From: Acuticoccus mangrovi
Lineage (GTDB): Bacteria; Pseudomonadota; Alphaproteobacteria; Rhizobiales; Amorphaceae
Assembly (NCBI RefSeq): GCF_016411865.1
Contig: NZ_JAEKJA010000002.1
Location: forward strand, 124,001 to 188,000
DNA length: 64,000 bases
Direction of reading: 5' to 3'
Part shown: positions 35,056-44,891 of the stretch, in pieces
How the letters are laid out: every line of letters begins with the position of its first letter
Position numbering within the stretch: position 1 is the first letter of the stretch
The notes under the pieces: generated by a model
Told to the model about the DNA's origin: nothing
The model's input: the letters and a program-made list of their open reading frames with translations, nothing else
Database searches by the model: none
Position numbers and translations under genes: made by a program

Positions 35056-38000
35056 CTAGCGGAACTCGAAGATCCGCCGGAAAATGCCAGGCGCGATGGC
35101 CGAGATGGGATTGACGAAGAGCTGGGGACTGTCGATCGGCCCGGCGAGGCGGAACGTTACCCCGATCAGCCCGCCCTTGTTGCCGCCGCCGAGGATCTCG
35201 CCCACCAGCGGCACTCGGCCGAAGAGATTGTTCACCCCGTAGGCGGGGATGAAGGTGCCGTTGATCACCACGGTCTTGGCCTTGAGGTCGATGCGGCCGT
35301 TGGCGGTGCCACCGAGCACCGGGCCGCGCAGGATCGCCTCCTTGATCTCGATCACGTCGCCCTTCTTCTCGAAATCGGCGTTGAGGCGGTCGAAGGCGAG
35401 GCCGCCGGCGAGGTTCTGATCCTGGAAGGCGAGCGGCAACGGATTGCGGCCGCGCTCGCCGGGGCTCTTGTCCTTGATCTTCTTCGTGCCCTCGATGATT
35501 GCCTCGAGCGTCTTCTCGTCGGACAGCAGGAAGTCGTTGACGACCACCCGGCCCTGCAGCACGTCCTCGTCGTCGAAGCGGGCTTCGAGCGTGGTGCGGC
35601 CGCCGCGCATGCGGTCGTAGAGGCCGAAGGCCGACAAGAGACGGCCGAGCTCGGTGACGTCGGCCTGCAGCTGGCGGCCGGTCTTCGACGGGGTGAGCTG
35701 GACGCCGAAGGAGCCGGCGTTCACGCCGTCGAGCCGGCCCGACACGGCGAGGCGGTTGAGGCGCTTACCGGTGTGGCGCGCCTCGATCGACAGGTCGGTG
35801 GCGAAGGCGTCGGCCCCGAGGCGCACCCTGTCCCCCTTCACGGCGATCGAAAGGGGCGGCAGCTTCTGCTTCTCGCCGTCCTCCTTCTTGTCGCCGCCGA
35901 GATCGCCCTTGCGAACGCTCTCAACGAGCTTGCTCGCGTCGAACGTCTCGGCGTTCATCGAAACGCGATATCCCCCACCGCTGGCGCTCGCGACGGTGAG
36001 ATGCGCCCGGTCGCCCTGCGATAGCGCGAAGCGCGTGAGGTCCACCTTGGAGAGGGCGCCGTCGGTGATGTCGAGCCCGCCGGCGATCGCGAGGGTGCCG
36101 CCGTCAACGCGCAGATTCTTGACGGTCATCGTGGTCGGCGAGCCCTCCACCTCGCCCTCGGCGAGAAGCGGGGCGCCGGCGGCCTTCTCGTATCCCGGGA
36201 TCGAGACTTCCGCCTCGCCGAGGTCGGCGGAGAAGGTGCGCTTGTTCCCCTCCCCCTGCTCCAGCGTGATCACCACCGGGCCGCGCACCATGTCGCCGGT
36301 GTCGATGCCCCGATCGCGGCGATCCTTGTCGGTGAGGACGAAGCGGGCGCCGCCGCTCTTCTCGCCGGCGAAGAGCTCGCTGTAGTTCACGTCCACCTTG
36401 AGGCCGTCGATGGTGGCCCGGCCCCGTGCCGCGATGCGCCGTTCGTTGATGAGCACCTCAACGTTGGCCTCGGTGAAGGTCTGGCCGCCGATCGGCTTCT
36501 TGGAGGCCGCCTCGATGAGGCGCGCGTCGATCGACCAGCGGCGGTCCTCCATCGGCACGTTGGGGCCGAGCGGGGTGGTGAGGGAGAGGGTCGCGGTCAC
36601 CCGGCCGGTGACGTCGTCGGGGGTGAGGTCGGTGTTCTTGAGCTCCGGCAGATCGAGGCGGCGGCTGAGGCTTACGACGGCGCTGACCGGCGCCTCCACC
36701 TCGGCGGTGAGCACGGCGATCGCGGGCTGGGCGCCGAGCTCGCGAATGTTGAAGGTGCCGGACTTGACGACGATGTCGCCGGCGTCGGTGGTCACCACGC
36801 CCCCGTCGATGCGGGCGGAGAGCGCCTTGTCGCGCATCCGGAAGGCGCCCGACGCCCGCTGCACGGCGATCGGCACCTCCGGCGTCGTCAGCGTGGTGTC
36901 GACGAAATCCATGTCGATCGAGAGGGCACCCTCAATCATGTCGCTGGTGGTGGGATTGCCGTCGAGCTCCAGCGGCGTCATGGCGAGCTCCATGTCGCCC
37001 TGCCGCACGACCCCGCCGAGGACGGTGGTCAGCATCGCCATGCGCGGATCGTAGGCGACGACCGGCGGCCACGCCCCCTGCAGCGTGGAGATGGTGGAGG
37101 GGCCGACGTGGGCGGCGCCGGTAAGCGCGGGGCCATGGGACGAGGCGTCGAAGGTCAGGCTGGCGTCGACCCGCCCCGTCGGCGCGGCGGCGTGGATTTG
37201 GTCGAAGTGGATCAGCCGGTTGACGAGATCGAGGCGACCGCGGGCGTTGAACTCGTCCACGACGATGGGGGGCATGTCGATGTCGGGCGCATCGAAGTGG
37301 GCCTCGGGGGACGAGAGAGTGAAACTCCACGGATCGTCGGGAGCCTCGCCGGGTGAGAGATCGCCGTCGATCGTCACCAGCGTGCCGCCGGCGACGAAGG
37401 TGGCGTGCTCGATCCGCACCCGATCGGCGGCGGGATCGAGGGAGAAGGCGAGATCGGCGCTGTCGAGGGTGCGCGGCGGGTCGGCGCCGAAGATGATGGT
37501 CCCCGTCCCCACGTCGAGGTTCAGGCTGGCGCCGCTCACCATACCCTTTTGGCCCGAGCGCATCTTCAAAAGCGCGCTCAGCGTGAAGCCGTCCTGGACC
37601 GGCTTCATCGGGGCGAGATCGCGCGGGACGATCCCGTCGACGCCGATCTCGCTCGTCCAGCCGTCGCCCTCCCGGCGTCGGTCGAGGCTGAACTCGATGG
37701 GCCCCCCGGCACCGATGGCGGACAGGACGACGGCGATGTCGCGGCCTCCTCTGAAGCGGCCGTTGATGTTCTGGAAGACGCGCGCCTCGGTGATGGGCCG
37801 GCCCGCGACGATGAGGTCGAGGCGACCATCGGTGATTCGCACGTCGCGCACGCCGGCGTCGATGGTTCCGTTGGTGATCGCCGCGAGCGCCTTCTCGAGC
37901 CCCGCGATGGCGTCGACCGGGCGGGGAAGCGGGCCCCGGTCGCCGCCACCGGAGGGGTCGAGGCGGACGGTGGGGCGCGCGATCGCGAGGGTGCGCCCGA

Positions 38001-38340
38001 AGAGGCCCTGGCGAACCGTGATGCGGCCGATGGAGGCCGACATGCGGTCCTGCCGTGTCCGCAGCCCGCTGATGTCCACCTTGAGCACGCCGAGGCCGAG
38101 CCGCATGGCGATGTCGTCGATGGTGACGGCGACGCCGGTGCGCTCGGCGATCGCCTGCTCCACCGTCGAGACGAGCGGCAGCGACAGCGGGGCGACGACG
38201 AGGCGCAACACCACGAGCACGATCGCGAGCGCTGCTGCCGCAACGAGGTGACGCGGTCTGCGCAGGGCACCGAGGCCACCGACGGCTCCCCGGAGCCCCA
38301 TATCGGTCGCCCTCGCCATATGGGCTAACAGGCCGTTCAT
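35056..38340 (-). CDS. AsmA-like/DUF3971 (YhdP-type) envelope protein
   Basis: 1094 residues. One membrane helix near the N-terminus (about 33-58, AAAALAIVLVVLRLVVAPLS) is followed by a long repeating beta-rich region and an AsmA-like C-terminal domain (about 850-1094, with GRTTLEARFDDEDVLQGRV and AKTVVINGTFIPAYGVNNLF). Members of this group are inner-membrane anchored periplasmic bridge-like proteins linked to phospholipid transport to the outer membrane. The length fits. The ATG at 38340, after AAGGGA, is preferred to the adjacent GTG. It is divergent from bcp. Confidence 0.82.
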   Translation of the reverse strand: MNGLLAHMARATDMGLRGAVGGLGALRRPRHLVAAAALAIVLVVLRLVVAPLSLPLVSTVEQAIAERTGVAVTIDDIAMRLGLGVLKVDISGLRTRQDRMSASIGRITVRQGLFGRTLAIARPTVRLDPSGGGDRGPLPRPVDAIAGLEKALAAITNGTIDAGVRDVRITDGRLDLIVAGRPITEARVFQNINGRFRGGRDIAVVLSAIGAGGPIEFSLDRRREGDGWTSEIGVDGIVPRDLAPMKPVQDGFTLSALLKMRSGQKGMVSGASLNLDVGTGTIIFGADPPRTLDSADLAFSLDPAADRVRIEHATFVAGGTLVTIDGDLSPGEAPDDPWSFTLSSPEAHFDAPDIDMPPIVVDEFNARGRLDLVNRLIHFDQIHAAAPTGRVDASLTFDASSHGPALTGAAHVGPSTISTLQGAWPPVVAYDPRMAMLTTVLGGVVRQGDMELAMTPLELDGNPTTSDMIEGALSIDMDFVDTTLTTPEVPIAVQRASGAFRMRDKALSARIDGGVVTTDAGDIVVKSGTFNIRELGAQPAIAVLTAEVEAPVSAVVSLSRRLDLPELKNTDLTPDDVTGRVTATLSLTTPLGPNVPMEDRRWSIDARLIEAASKKPIGGQTFTEANVEVLINERRIAARGRATIDGLKVDVNYSELFAGEKSGGARFVLTDKDRRDRGIDTGDMVRGPVVITLEQGEGNKRTFSADLGEAEVSIPGYEKAAGAPLLAEGEVEGSPTTMTVKNLRVDGGTLAIAGGLDITDGALSKVDLTRFALSQGDRAHLTVASASGGGYRVSMNAETFDASKLVESVRKGDLGGDKKEDGEKQKLPPLSIAVKGDRVRLGADAFATDLSIEARHTGKRLNRLAVSGRLDGVNAGSFGVQLTPSKTGRQLQADVTELGRLLSAFGLYDRMRGGRTTLEARFDDEDVLQGRVVVNDFLLSDEKTLEAIIEGTKKIKDKSPGERGRNPLPLAFQDQNLAGGLAFDRLNADFEKKGDVIEIKEAILRGPVLGGTANGRIDLKAKTVVINGTFIPAYGVNNLFGRVPLVGEILGGGNKGGLIGVTFRLAGPIDSPQLFVNPISAIAPGIFRRIFEFR

Positions 38341-38425
38341 CACGTCCCTTCGCGCACGCTCCCTTCCGTATGCTTCAATTGCCGACTATGAGGCTGCGTT
38401 GAACGGTCTTATTGGGAAATGAACG

Positions 38426-38896
38426 ATGAGCGAACCAACCGAAGGAAGCATTGCTCCCGACTTCACGTTGCCGGGCGACAACGGCAGCGATATCCGCCTG
38501 TCCGACTATCGCGGCAATCCGGTGGTCCTCTACTTCTATCCGAAAGACAACACCTCGGGCTGCACCAAGGAGGCGATCGCCTTCAGCGAGCTCGGCGACG
38601 CCTTCGAAGCCGCTGGCGTGGCGATCGTCGGCGTCTCACCGGATTCGGTGGCCAGCCATGACAAGTTCAAGGCAAAGCACGAGCTTTCCTTCCGTCTCGC
38701 CGCCGACGAGGCGAAGGACGTCGCCACGGCCTACGGCGTCTGGGTGGAAAAGTCCATGTACGGCCGCAAGTACATGGGCGTGGAGCGCTCCACCTTCCTG
38801 ATCGACAAGGACGGCACCATCCAGAAGGCGTGGCGCAAGGTGAAGGTCCCCGGCCACGCCGAAGCCGTGCTGGAGGCCACGAAGGGGCTGGCGTGA
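38426..38896 (+). CDS. bcp: Thioredoxin-dependent thiol peroxidase (Bcp/PrxQ), 1-Cys form
   Basis: 156 residues. The N-terminus GSIAPDFTLPG and the peroxidatic Cys46 in YPKDNTSGCTKEA identify the Bcp/PrxQ class, which reduces hydroperoxides. Cys46 is the only cysteine in the protein: the usual resolving cysteine five residues later is Ile51. The enzyme must therefore use an external thiol. The ATG at 38426 is in frame with the family start; a nearby ATG at 38419 is in another frame. Confidence 0.93.
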   Translation: MSEPTEGSIAPDFTLPGDNGSDIRLSDYRGNPVVLYFYPKDNTSGCTKEAIAFSELGDAFEAAGVAIVGVSPDSVASHDKFKAKHELSFRLAADEAKDVATAYGVWVEKSMYGRKYMGVERSTFLIDKDGTIQKAWRKVKVPGHAEAVLEATKGLA

Positions 38897-38951
38897 GGAG
38901 CGGCCGTCCCGGTCGCGGCCGGCCGGTGCCGAGCGCGGCGACCCGAGGACG

Positions 38952-39785
38952 ATGACCGAGCCAGCGGCGCGACCCTATGCCTCGCTGCGCGATGCGGCCG
39001 CGCTGATCGTCGGCACCGCCGATCCTGTGGAAAAAGCCCGCCTCACCGCTTTGGCGCGGGAGGCGTGGATGGGTCGCACGCTGTCCCTCACGCGACCGAC
39101 GCTCGACCGGGCGATGCCCAACCGGCCGGGCCGTCCGCCGCGCCCCGAGCTCTTGCCGCCGCGGGCGATGCCGCGGCGCTCGCTCGGCGGCGCGAAGGGG
39201 CGCATCGCCTTCCTGCACGCCATCGCCCACATCGAACTGAACGCGATGGACCTTGCCTGGGACATCGTCGGTCGGTTCGCCGGCGAGGGCATGCCACGGT
39301 CCTTCTTCGACCAGTGGACTCGCGTCGCATCCGAGGAGGCGCTCCACTTCGGCCTTCTGTGCGACCGGCTCGCCGAGCATGGAGCCGCCTATGGCGATCT
39401 CCCCGCCCACGACGGGCTCTGGCAGGCGGCGGAGGCGACGGGCGGCGATCTTGCGGCCCGCCTCGCCGTGGTGCCGCTGGTGCTCGAGGCGCGCGGGCTC
39501 GACGTGACGCCCTCGATGATCGCAACATTCGAGGAGATGGGCGATGAGGAGAGCGCGGCGGTGCTGAAGCGGATCTACGAGGACGAGAAGGGCCACGTCT
39601 ATGTCGGGGCCGCCTGGTTCCGCTATCTTTGCGACAGGGCGGGGCAGCGGGCGGAGCCGGCCTTTCACCGCCTCGTACGCACCCACTTTCGCGGCGCATT
39701 GAAGCCGCCCTTCAACGACAGGGCGCGGTCGGCGGCCTGCCTGACGCCGGGCTTCTACCGGCCGCTCGAAGTGGTGCGCACGTGA
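38952..39785 (+). CDS. DUF455 ferritin-like protein
   Basis: 277 residues, helical. Ferritin-like metal-ligand patterns are visible: HAIAHIELNAMDLAWD, RVASEEALHFGLLCDRL and RIYEDEKGHVYVGAAWF, giving the paired Glu/His of a di-iron site. The function of DUF455 is not established; an oxidase or hydroxylase role is only inferred from the fold. It overlaps the following extensin-like gene by four bases (GTGA). Confidence 0.88.
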   Translation: MTEPAARPYASLRDAAALIVGTADPVEKARLTALAREAWMGRTLSLTRPTLDRAMPNRPGRPPRPELLPPRAMPRRSLGGAKGRIAFLHAIAHIELNAMDLAWDIVGRFAGEGMPRSFFDQWTRVASEEALHFGLLCDRLAEHGAAYGDLPAHDGLWQAAEATGGDLAARLAVVPLVLEARGLDVTPSMIATFEEMGDEESAAVLKRIYEDEKGHVYVGAAWFRYLCDRAGQRAEPAFHRLVRTHFRGALKPPFNDRARSAACLTPGFYRPLEVVRT

Positions 39786-40552
39786 GGTGGGCGAGGCTCC
39801 TCGCCGTCGCGGCGCTGCTCGCCTCCCCCCTCGAGGCGGCCGACGCGGCGGGCTCCTCACCCGGCATGACACCCCCTACCCCGGCCGTTGCGCCGAGCGG
39901 ACCGGGCGAGGCGGAACGGCCCGCACCGATGCCGAAGGCGACCCCGCAGGACGCCGCTCCGCCGATCGCTGAAGCCGACAGGGGGCGCTCCACAAGGTTC
40001 GATCCCGGCGACGACGACACCTGCATCGACGCCTTGAAGGCGGCCGGAGCGGCCTTCACGATCGCGGGCGCGCTTGAGGAGGAGGCCTGCGGCGCGCCGC
40101 GCGTGGTGCGGATGAAGACGGTCGGCGGCATCTCGCTCGGCACCGAGACCGTTCTGCGATGCCCCGCCGCCCTCGCCCTTGCACGCTGGGTGAGCGAGGT
40201 GGTCGCCCCCTCAGCCCGCCTCCACCTCGCCGAGGACGTGGCGACGGTGGCGGTCGGCACCACCTACCAGTGCCGCATGCGGCGCACGGGCGCCACCTCG
40301 GTGCGCCTGAGCGAGCACGCCTTCGCCAACGCCATCGACGTGTCGGGCGTGGTGCTGGCGGACGGCGAGCGCGTCATGGTGAAGCCGCGGCCCGACAGCG
40401 CGGAGGCTGCCCGCGCGTTTCAGGCGGCGATCCGTGGCGGCGCCTGCGCCCTCTTCACCACGGTGCTCGGCCCGACCACCAATGCCCTGCACGACGATCA
40501 CCTCCATCTCGACCTCGCCCCCCGCCGCGGCGGCGCGAGGCTCTGCGAGTAG
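39782..40552 (+). CDS. Extensin-family secreted protein
   Basis: 256 residues from a GTG that overlaps the DUF455 stop. A signal peptide (about 1-22, RWARLLAVAALLASPLEAADA) precedes a Pro-rich linker (about 25-75) and the extensin-like C-terminal domain (about 78-256). The domain has a LSEHAFANAIDVSG motif and the closing NALHDDHLHLDLAP, which resemble the His/Asp metal site of D-Ala-D-Ala carboxypeptidase-like (VanY/DUF882-type) folds. A role in the cell wall is plausible but unproven. Confidence 0.83.
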   Translation: MRWARLLAVAALLASPLEAADAAGSSPGMTPPTPAVAPSGPGEAERPAPMPKATPQDAAPPIAEADRGRSTRFDPGDDDTCIDALKAAGAAFTIAGALEEEACGAPRVVRMKTVGGISLGTETVLRCPAALALARWVSEVVAPSARLHLAEDVATVAVGTTYQCRMRRTGATSVRLSEHAFANAIDVSGVVLADGERVMVKPRPDSAEAARAFQAAIRGGACALFTTVLGPTTNALHDDHLHLDLAPRRGGARLCE

Positions 40553-40567
40553 CGTCCGCCCGCCCCG

Positions 40568-40975
40568 TCAGCGGCGCGGCTGGACCTGCACGGCGACGTT
40601 CACCCAGCCCGTGCCGTGCCTGTTGATGACGTTGAAGGAGATGCCGAAGAGGTCCTCGCTGGTGGAGCGCCCGGCCTGATAGACGATCTGGTTGCGGCGC
40701 ACGGTGACGAGCTTGCCCCGCTTCGGCCGCTCGGTGACGCGCACCTGGCGGATCTGGATGTTGCCGCCGATGTTCATGTTCATGCGGCAGGCGGTGCCCG
40801 CTTCGGGGCGGATCCGATAGACGTGGATGAGGTTGCCCTTGACGGTTCGCGAGCCGACCTTGCGCTCGCGGCAGGGCCGCAGCTCGGTCTGCGCGAAGGC
40901 GGGGCTCGTCTCGGCGACGGCGATGAGACCGGTGAGGACAATGAGCGCGGCGGCCAGCGGTCGTATCAACAACAT
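40568..40975 (-). CDS. Small secreted Ig-like protein, unknown function
   Basis: 135 residues with a signal peptide (about 1-33, ending SPAFAQ). The mature part has two cysteines and a closing beta-rich segment (PKRGKLVTVRRNQIVYQAG, then GTGWVNVAVQVQ) like that of bacterial Ig/cadherin-like repeats. The ATG at 40975 gives a proper signal peptide. No close family is recognised. It converges with the extensin-like gene. Confidence 0.65.
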   Translation of the reverse strand: MLLIRPLAAALIVLTGLIAVAETSPAFAQTELRPCRERKVGSRTVKGNLIHVYRIRPEAGTACRMNMNIGGNIQIRQVRVTERPKRGKLVTVRRNQIVYQAGRSTSEDLFGISFNVINRHGTGWVNVAVQVQPRR

Positions 40976-41145
40976 GGAATAATCCCTTTGACGATATGAA
41001 CGTGTCCTATGCACGGACACGTTGGCCGGATGATGACGCAAAGTGCGCGGCATCGTCAGCGGGAATTGGAAGGGTGAGAGCGGGTTCGGCGATCCGCGAA
41101 TGCCTCGTCGGAGGCGTCCATCGAGCCTTGTCGGGCGTGATGGAT

Positions 41146-41172
41146 GCCGGGCGGAATTCGAGGCCGCCCGGC
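41146..41172 (-). terminator. Hairpin after prfB
   Basis: A perfect 9-bp stem (GCCGGGCGG, 41146-41154, with CCGCCCGGC, 41164-41172) lies eight bases past the prfB stop. There is no T run. Function is inferred from position and stability. Confidence 0.45.
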
Positions 41173-41179
41173 TCTCCCG

Positions 41180-42308
41180 TCATTCGACGTCGGCGACGTC
41201 CACCTCGGTGCCGTAGGCGCGCTGGGCGAGGCTCGCCTCCATGAACGGCGTGAGCTCGCCGTCGAGCACGTCGTCGGGCGCGGTGCTCTCGAGGCCGGTG
41301 CGCAGGTCCTTCACGAGCTGATAGGGCTGCAGCACGTAGGAGCGAATCTGATGACCCCAGCCGATGTCGGTCTTGGAGTCGGCTTCGGCCTGAGCGGCCT
41401 CCTCGCGCTTCTTCAGCTCCGCCTCGTAGAGACGGGCCCGCAGCATGTCCCACGCGGTGGCGCGGTTCTTGTGCTGCGAGCGCTCGTTCTGGCAGGCGAC
41501 GACGATGCCGGTCGGAATGTGCGTCAGGCGCACCGCCGAATCGGTGGTGTTGACGTGCTGTCCGCCCGCACCCGAGGCGCGGTAGGTGTCGACGCGCACG
41601 TCGCCTTCGTTGACCTCGATGTTGATAGTGTCGTCGACCACCGGATAGACCCACACCGAGGCGAAGGAGGTGTGGCGGCGAGCCTGCGAATCGAACGGCG
41701 AGATCCGCACCAGGCGATGGACGCCCGATTCGGTCTTCAGCCAGCCATAGGCGTTCTCGCCCTTCACCTCGATGGTGGCGGACTTGAGGCCGGCCTCTTC
41801 GCCGTCGTTGTATTCGAGCGTGCTCACCTTGAAGCCGGCGCGCTCCGCCCAGCGGACATACATGCGCAGCAGCATCTGCGCCCAGTCCTGCGACTCGGTT
41901 CCGCCGGCCCCGGCATGCACCTCGAGATAGGCATCGTTGCGATCGGCCTCGCCGGAAAGGAGGGCGGCGATCTGCTTCTTACCGAGATCGTTCTTCAGCG
42001 CGGTGAGCTGGCCTTCGGCCTCGGTGACGACGTCGGTGTCGTCCTCCATCTCGCCGAGCTCGATCAGCTCCACGGCGTCGTTGAGCTCGGTCTCGATGCC
42101 ATTGATGGTGTTGATCTGGGTCTCGAGGCGCTGACGCTCCTGCATCAGCTTCTGCGCACGCTGGGCGTCGTCCCAGAGCGAGGGGTCCTCGACGGCGGCG
42201 TTCAGCTCATCGAGGCGTTTGACGGCATCATCCCAGTCAAAGATGCCTCCTCAGCAGGCTGAGTGCCTGCTTGATCTCGTCTACGAGGTTTTCCGTTTCG
42301 GCGCGCAC
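41180..42308 (-). CDS. prfB: Peptide chain release factor 2, with programmed +1 frameshift
   Basis: 375 residues when read as complement(41180..42238 joined to 42240..42308). The first 23 codons start at a GTG (42308; [20 protein letters not shown]) and end CAT CTT at an in-frame TGA. Skipping one T gives GAC TGG GAT and the rest of RF2. The codon-recognition tripeptide is SPF (RISPFDSQ) and the catalytic motif GGQ ([10 protein letters not shown]). RF2 ends translation at TGA and TAA and regulates itself through this site. PBP1A and the amidase lie upstream, a common order in Rhizobiales. The GTG start is inferred from alignment to the family N-terminus. Confidence 0.94.
42236..42251 (-). promoter_or_regulatory. 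RF2 programmed frameshift site
   Basis: On the minus strand AGGAGG (42251-42246), an internal Shine-Dalgarno sequence, stands three bases before CTT TGA C (42242-42236). This is the classical bacterial RF2 site: low RF2 makes the ribosome pause at TGA and slip +1 on CTT. Confidence 0.93.
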
Positions 42309-42422
42309 AGGCCACCCGATACTCTGAAGTTGTGGGACGCCTTGCTAGCCCACCAGTGCGGCACGGTGCAAGGCATCCGCCGCGCCGCCGCGGCGCACGC
42401 GTCGGCACAGCGAGGCGGTGGC

Positions 42423-44891
42423 TCAGTAGAGGCCGCCGGTTCCCGACAGCACCGCCCGCTCCGATTCGCGCGTGACGCGGTTGCGCGTGGGCTGATTGTC
42501 GTTGAGGCCGATGATCGAGAAGGTGTCGCCCGGCGCCGTGCCCGGCTTGAACGCCTCCAGGATGACGCCCGGCCCCGAACCCGACACCTGCCGACCGGTG
42601 ATGCGGTTGACCGGGATCAGCTTGATCCCCTCCGGGACACGGAACTCGATGCCCGGCTTGCCGCGCAGCGCGTCGGTCATGAACTCCAGGAAGATCGGCG
42701 CGGCGAGCTGGCCGCCGGTGGAGCCGCGCCCCATCGGCTTCGGCTCGTCGTAGCCGATGAAGACACCCGCGACGAGGTCCGGCGTGAAGCCGACGAACCA
42801 GGCGTCCTTCTCGTCGTTGGTCGTGCCGGTCTTGCCGGCGACGGGCTTGCCGAGCTTCTTGACCACAGTCGCCGTGCCGCGCTGCACGACCCCCTCCATG
42901 ATCGAGGTGATCTGATAGGCCGTCATCGGGTCGAGGACGTACTCGCGCTCGTCGATGACGGTGGGCGGGGGCTGGTCGCGCCAGGCGGTGACATTGCAGC
43001 CGTCGCAGCGGCGGTTGTCGTGCCGGAAGACGGTGCGGCCGTGCCGGTCCTGGATGCGGTCGATCAGGGTCGGCTGCAGCCGCTGTCCGCCGTTGGCGAT
43101 GATGGCGTAGGCGCCGACGAGGCGTTTCACCGTGGTCTCGCCCGCGCCGAGGGCCATCGGCAGATAGAGGCCGAGATTGTCGTAGATGCCGAAGCGCTCG
43201 GCGTACTCGGCGACGAGCGGCATGCCCATGTCCTTCGCGAGGCGCACGGTCATGACGTTACGCGAGCGCTCGATGCCCGTGCGCAGCGTGGACGGGCCGG
43301 CGAACTTGCCGCCGTAGTTCTTCGGCCGCCAGATCTCGTTGCCGGAGCGGATCTCGATGGGACCGTCGAGGATGACGGAGGACGGCGTGTAGCCGTTGTC
43401 GAGGGCGGCGGCGTAGACGAAGGGCTTGAACGAGGAGCCCGGCTGGCGCCAGGCCTGCGTCGCGCGGTTGAACTCCGAATCGGCGAACGAGAAGCCACCC
43501 ATGAGGGCGAGAACGCGGCCGGTGTGCGGGTCCATGGCAAGGAGAGCGCCCTGGATCTCCGGCACCTGGCGCAGCGTCCAGTGGTCGCCCTCGCCTTTCT
43601 GCACATAGACGGCGTCGCCGGGCTGCAGCACGTCGCTGACGCGGCTGATCGCCCGATAGCCGTGCTGACCGGGTCGACGGCCCGACCGCCAGGGAATGTC
43701 TCCGCGGGTGATGCGGCCGCGCTCGCGCTCGGTGGAGAGCGCGCCCCACACCTCACGCTCGGGTTGGATGCCGATGATCGCCTCGCCGGAGCTGGAGGAG
43801 AGGACGATCGCCACCTTCCACTCCGGCACGTCGGAGAGGCCCTCCACCGAGCCGACCTTGGGGCCCCAGTCCTCGCTGGCGTTGAGGTCGAGCTCCTCGA
43901 TCGGGCCGCGATAGCCGGTCTTGCGGATGTCGATCTTGATGAGGCCGTCCATCAGCGCCTTGCGCGCCATGATCTGCAGCTCGGGGTCGAGCGAGGTGCG
44001 CACCGAGAGGCCGCCGCCGTAGAGGGCGTCGTTGCCGTAGAGCTCGATGAGCTCGCGGCGCACCTCCTCGGCGAAATATTCGGAGGCGAAGAGGAACTTG
44101 GAGCGAGCACGGGGCTTCACGCGAAGCGGCTCCGCGGCGGCCTCGCGGCGCTCCTCCTCGGTGATGACGCCGTCGACGGCCATGCGCTCCAGCACCCAGT
44201 TGCGCCGCTCGATGGCCCGCTCGGGTGCGCGGAACGGGTGGTAGTTGTTGGGCGCCTTGGGCAGAGCGGCGAGATAGGCGGTCTCGGCGAGGGTCAGTTC
44301 GTGCACCGACTTGTCGAAGTAGACGAGCGCGGCGGCCGCCACGCCGTAGGCGCCGAGGCCGAGATAGATCTCGTTGAGATAGCGCTCCAGGATCTCGTCC
44401 TTGGTGAACGCCGCCTCGATGCGCAGGGAGAGGATCGCCTCCTTGACCTTGCGCTCGTAGCTCACCTCGTTGGTGAGCAGGAAGTTCTTGGCCACCTGCT
44501 GGGTGATGGTGGAGGCGCCGACGGGCCGCGAATCGGTGCCGCGGTTGCGCAGGTTGGTGACGAGAGCGCGGATGATCGCCTGCGGATCGACGCCGGAGTG
44601 CTGGTAGAAGCTCGAGTCCTCGGCCGACAGGAAGGCGTAGCGGATCCGCTCGGGGATCGCCTGGATCGGCAGGAAGAGTCGTCGCTCCCGGGCATACTCG
44701 GCGACCAGCGAACCGTCCGCGGCGTGGATGCGGGTCATCACCGGAGGCTCGTAGTCACGCAGGACGTTGACCGAGGGCAGCTCGTCCGACATCCGGGCAA
44801 TGTAGATGCCGACGCCTGCCGCGGCGATCAGCCCCAACACCGATCCGACAGAAAACAGAAAGCCGAGGAAGCCGACGAAAAATCTCAACAC
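42423..44891 (-). CDS. mrcA: Penicillin-binding protein 1A, bifunctional
   Basis: 822 residues. N-terminal membrane anchor (about 1-35), glycosyltransferase domain (about 60-240, catalytic Glu91 in LSAEDSSFYQH, plus GASTITQQVAKN), OB-like insert, and transpeptidase domain (about 430-750, Ser486 in PGSSFKPF, and KTGTTNDEKDAW). It polymerises and cross-links peptidoglycan at the outer face of the inner membrane. The GTG at 44891 is chosen because the membrane anchor begins there; codons to 45029 look unrelated. The start is the least sure point. Confidence 0.93.
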   Translation of the reverse strand: MLRFFVGFLGFLFSVGSVLGLIAAAGVGIYIARMSDELPSVNVLRDYEPPVMTRIHAADGSLVAEYARERRLFLPIQAIPERIRYAFLSAEDSSFYQHSGVDPQAIIRALVTNLRNRGTDSRPVGASTITQQVAKNFLLTNEVSYERKVKEAILSLRIEAAFTKDEILERYLNEIYLGLGAYGVAAAALVYFDKSVHELTLAETAYLAALPKAPNNYHPFRAPERAIERRNWVLERMAVDGVITEEERREAAAEPLRVKPRARSKFLFASEYFAEEVRRELIELYGNDALYGGGLSVRTSLDPELQIMARKALMDGLIKIDIRKTGYRGPIEELDLNASEDWGPKVGSVEGLSDVPEWKVAIVLSSSSGEAIIGIQPEREVWGALSTERERGRITRGDIPWRSGRRPGQHGYRAISRVSDVLQPGDAVYVQKGEGDHWTLRQVPEIQGALLAMDPHTGRVLALMGGFSFADSEFNRATQAWRQPGSSFKPFVYAAALDNGYTPSSVILDGPIEIRSGNEIWRPKNYGGKFAGPSTLRTGIERSRNVMTVRLAKDMGMPLVAEYAERFGIYDNLGLYLPMALGAGETTVKRLVGAYAIIANGGQRLQPTLIDRIQDRHGRTVFRHDNRRCDGCNVTAWRDQPPPTVIDEREYVLDPMTAYQITSIMEGVVQRGTATVVKKLGKPVAGKTGTTNDEKDAWFVGFTPDLVAGVFIGYDEPKPMGRGSTGGQLAAPIFLEFMTDALRGKPGIEFRVPEGIKLIPVNRITGRQVSGSGPGVILEAFKPGTAPGDTFSIIGLNDNQPTRNRVTRESERAVLSGTGGLY

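Noticed and set aside
42237-42239. In-frame TGA in prfB as a mutation or selenocysteine codon
   Set aside because: The CTT TGA C context with AGGAGG upstream and exact +1 continuation is the known RF2 frameshift site.
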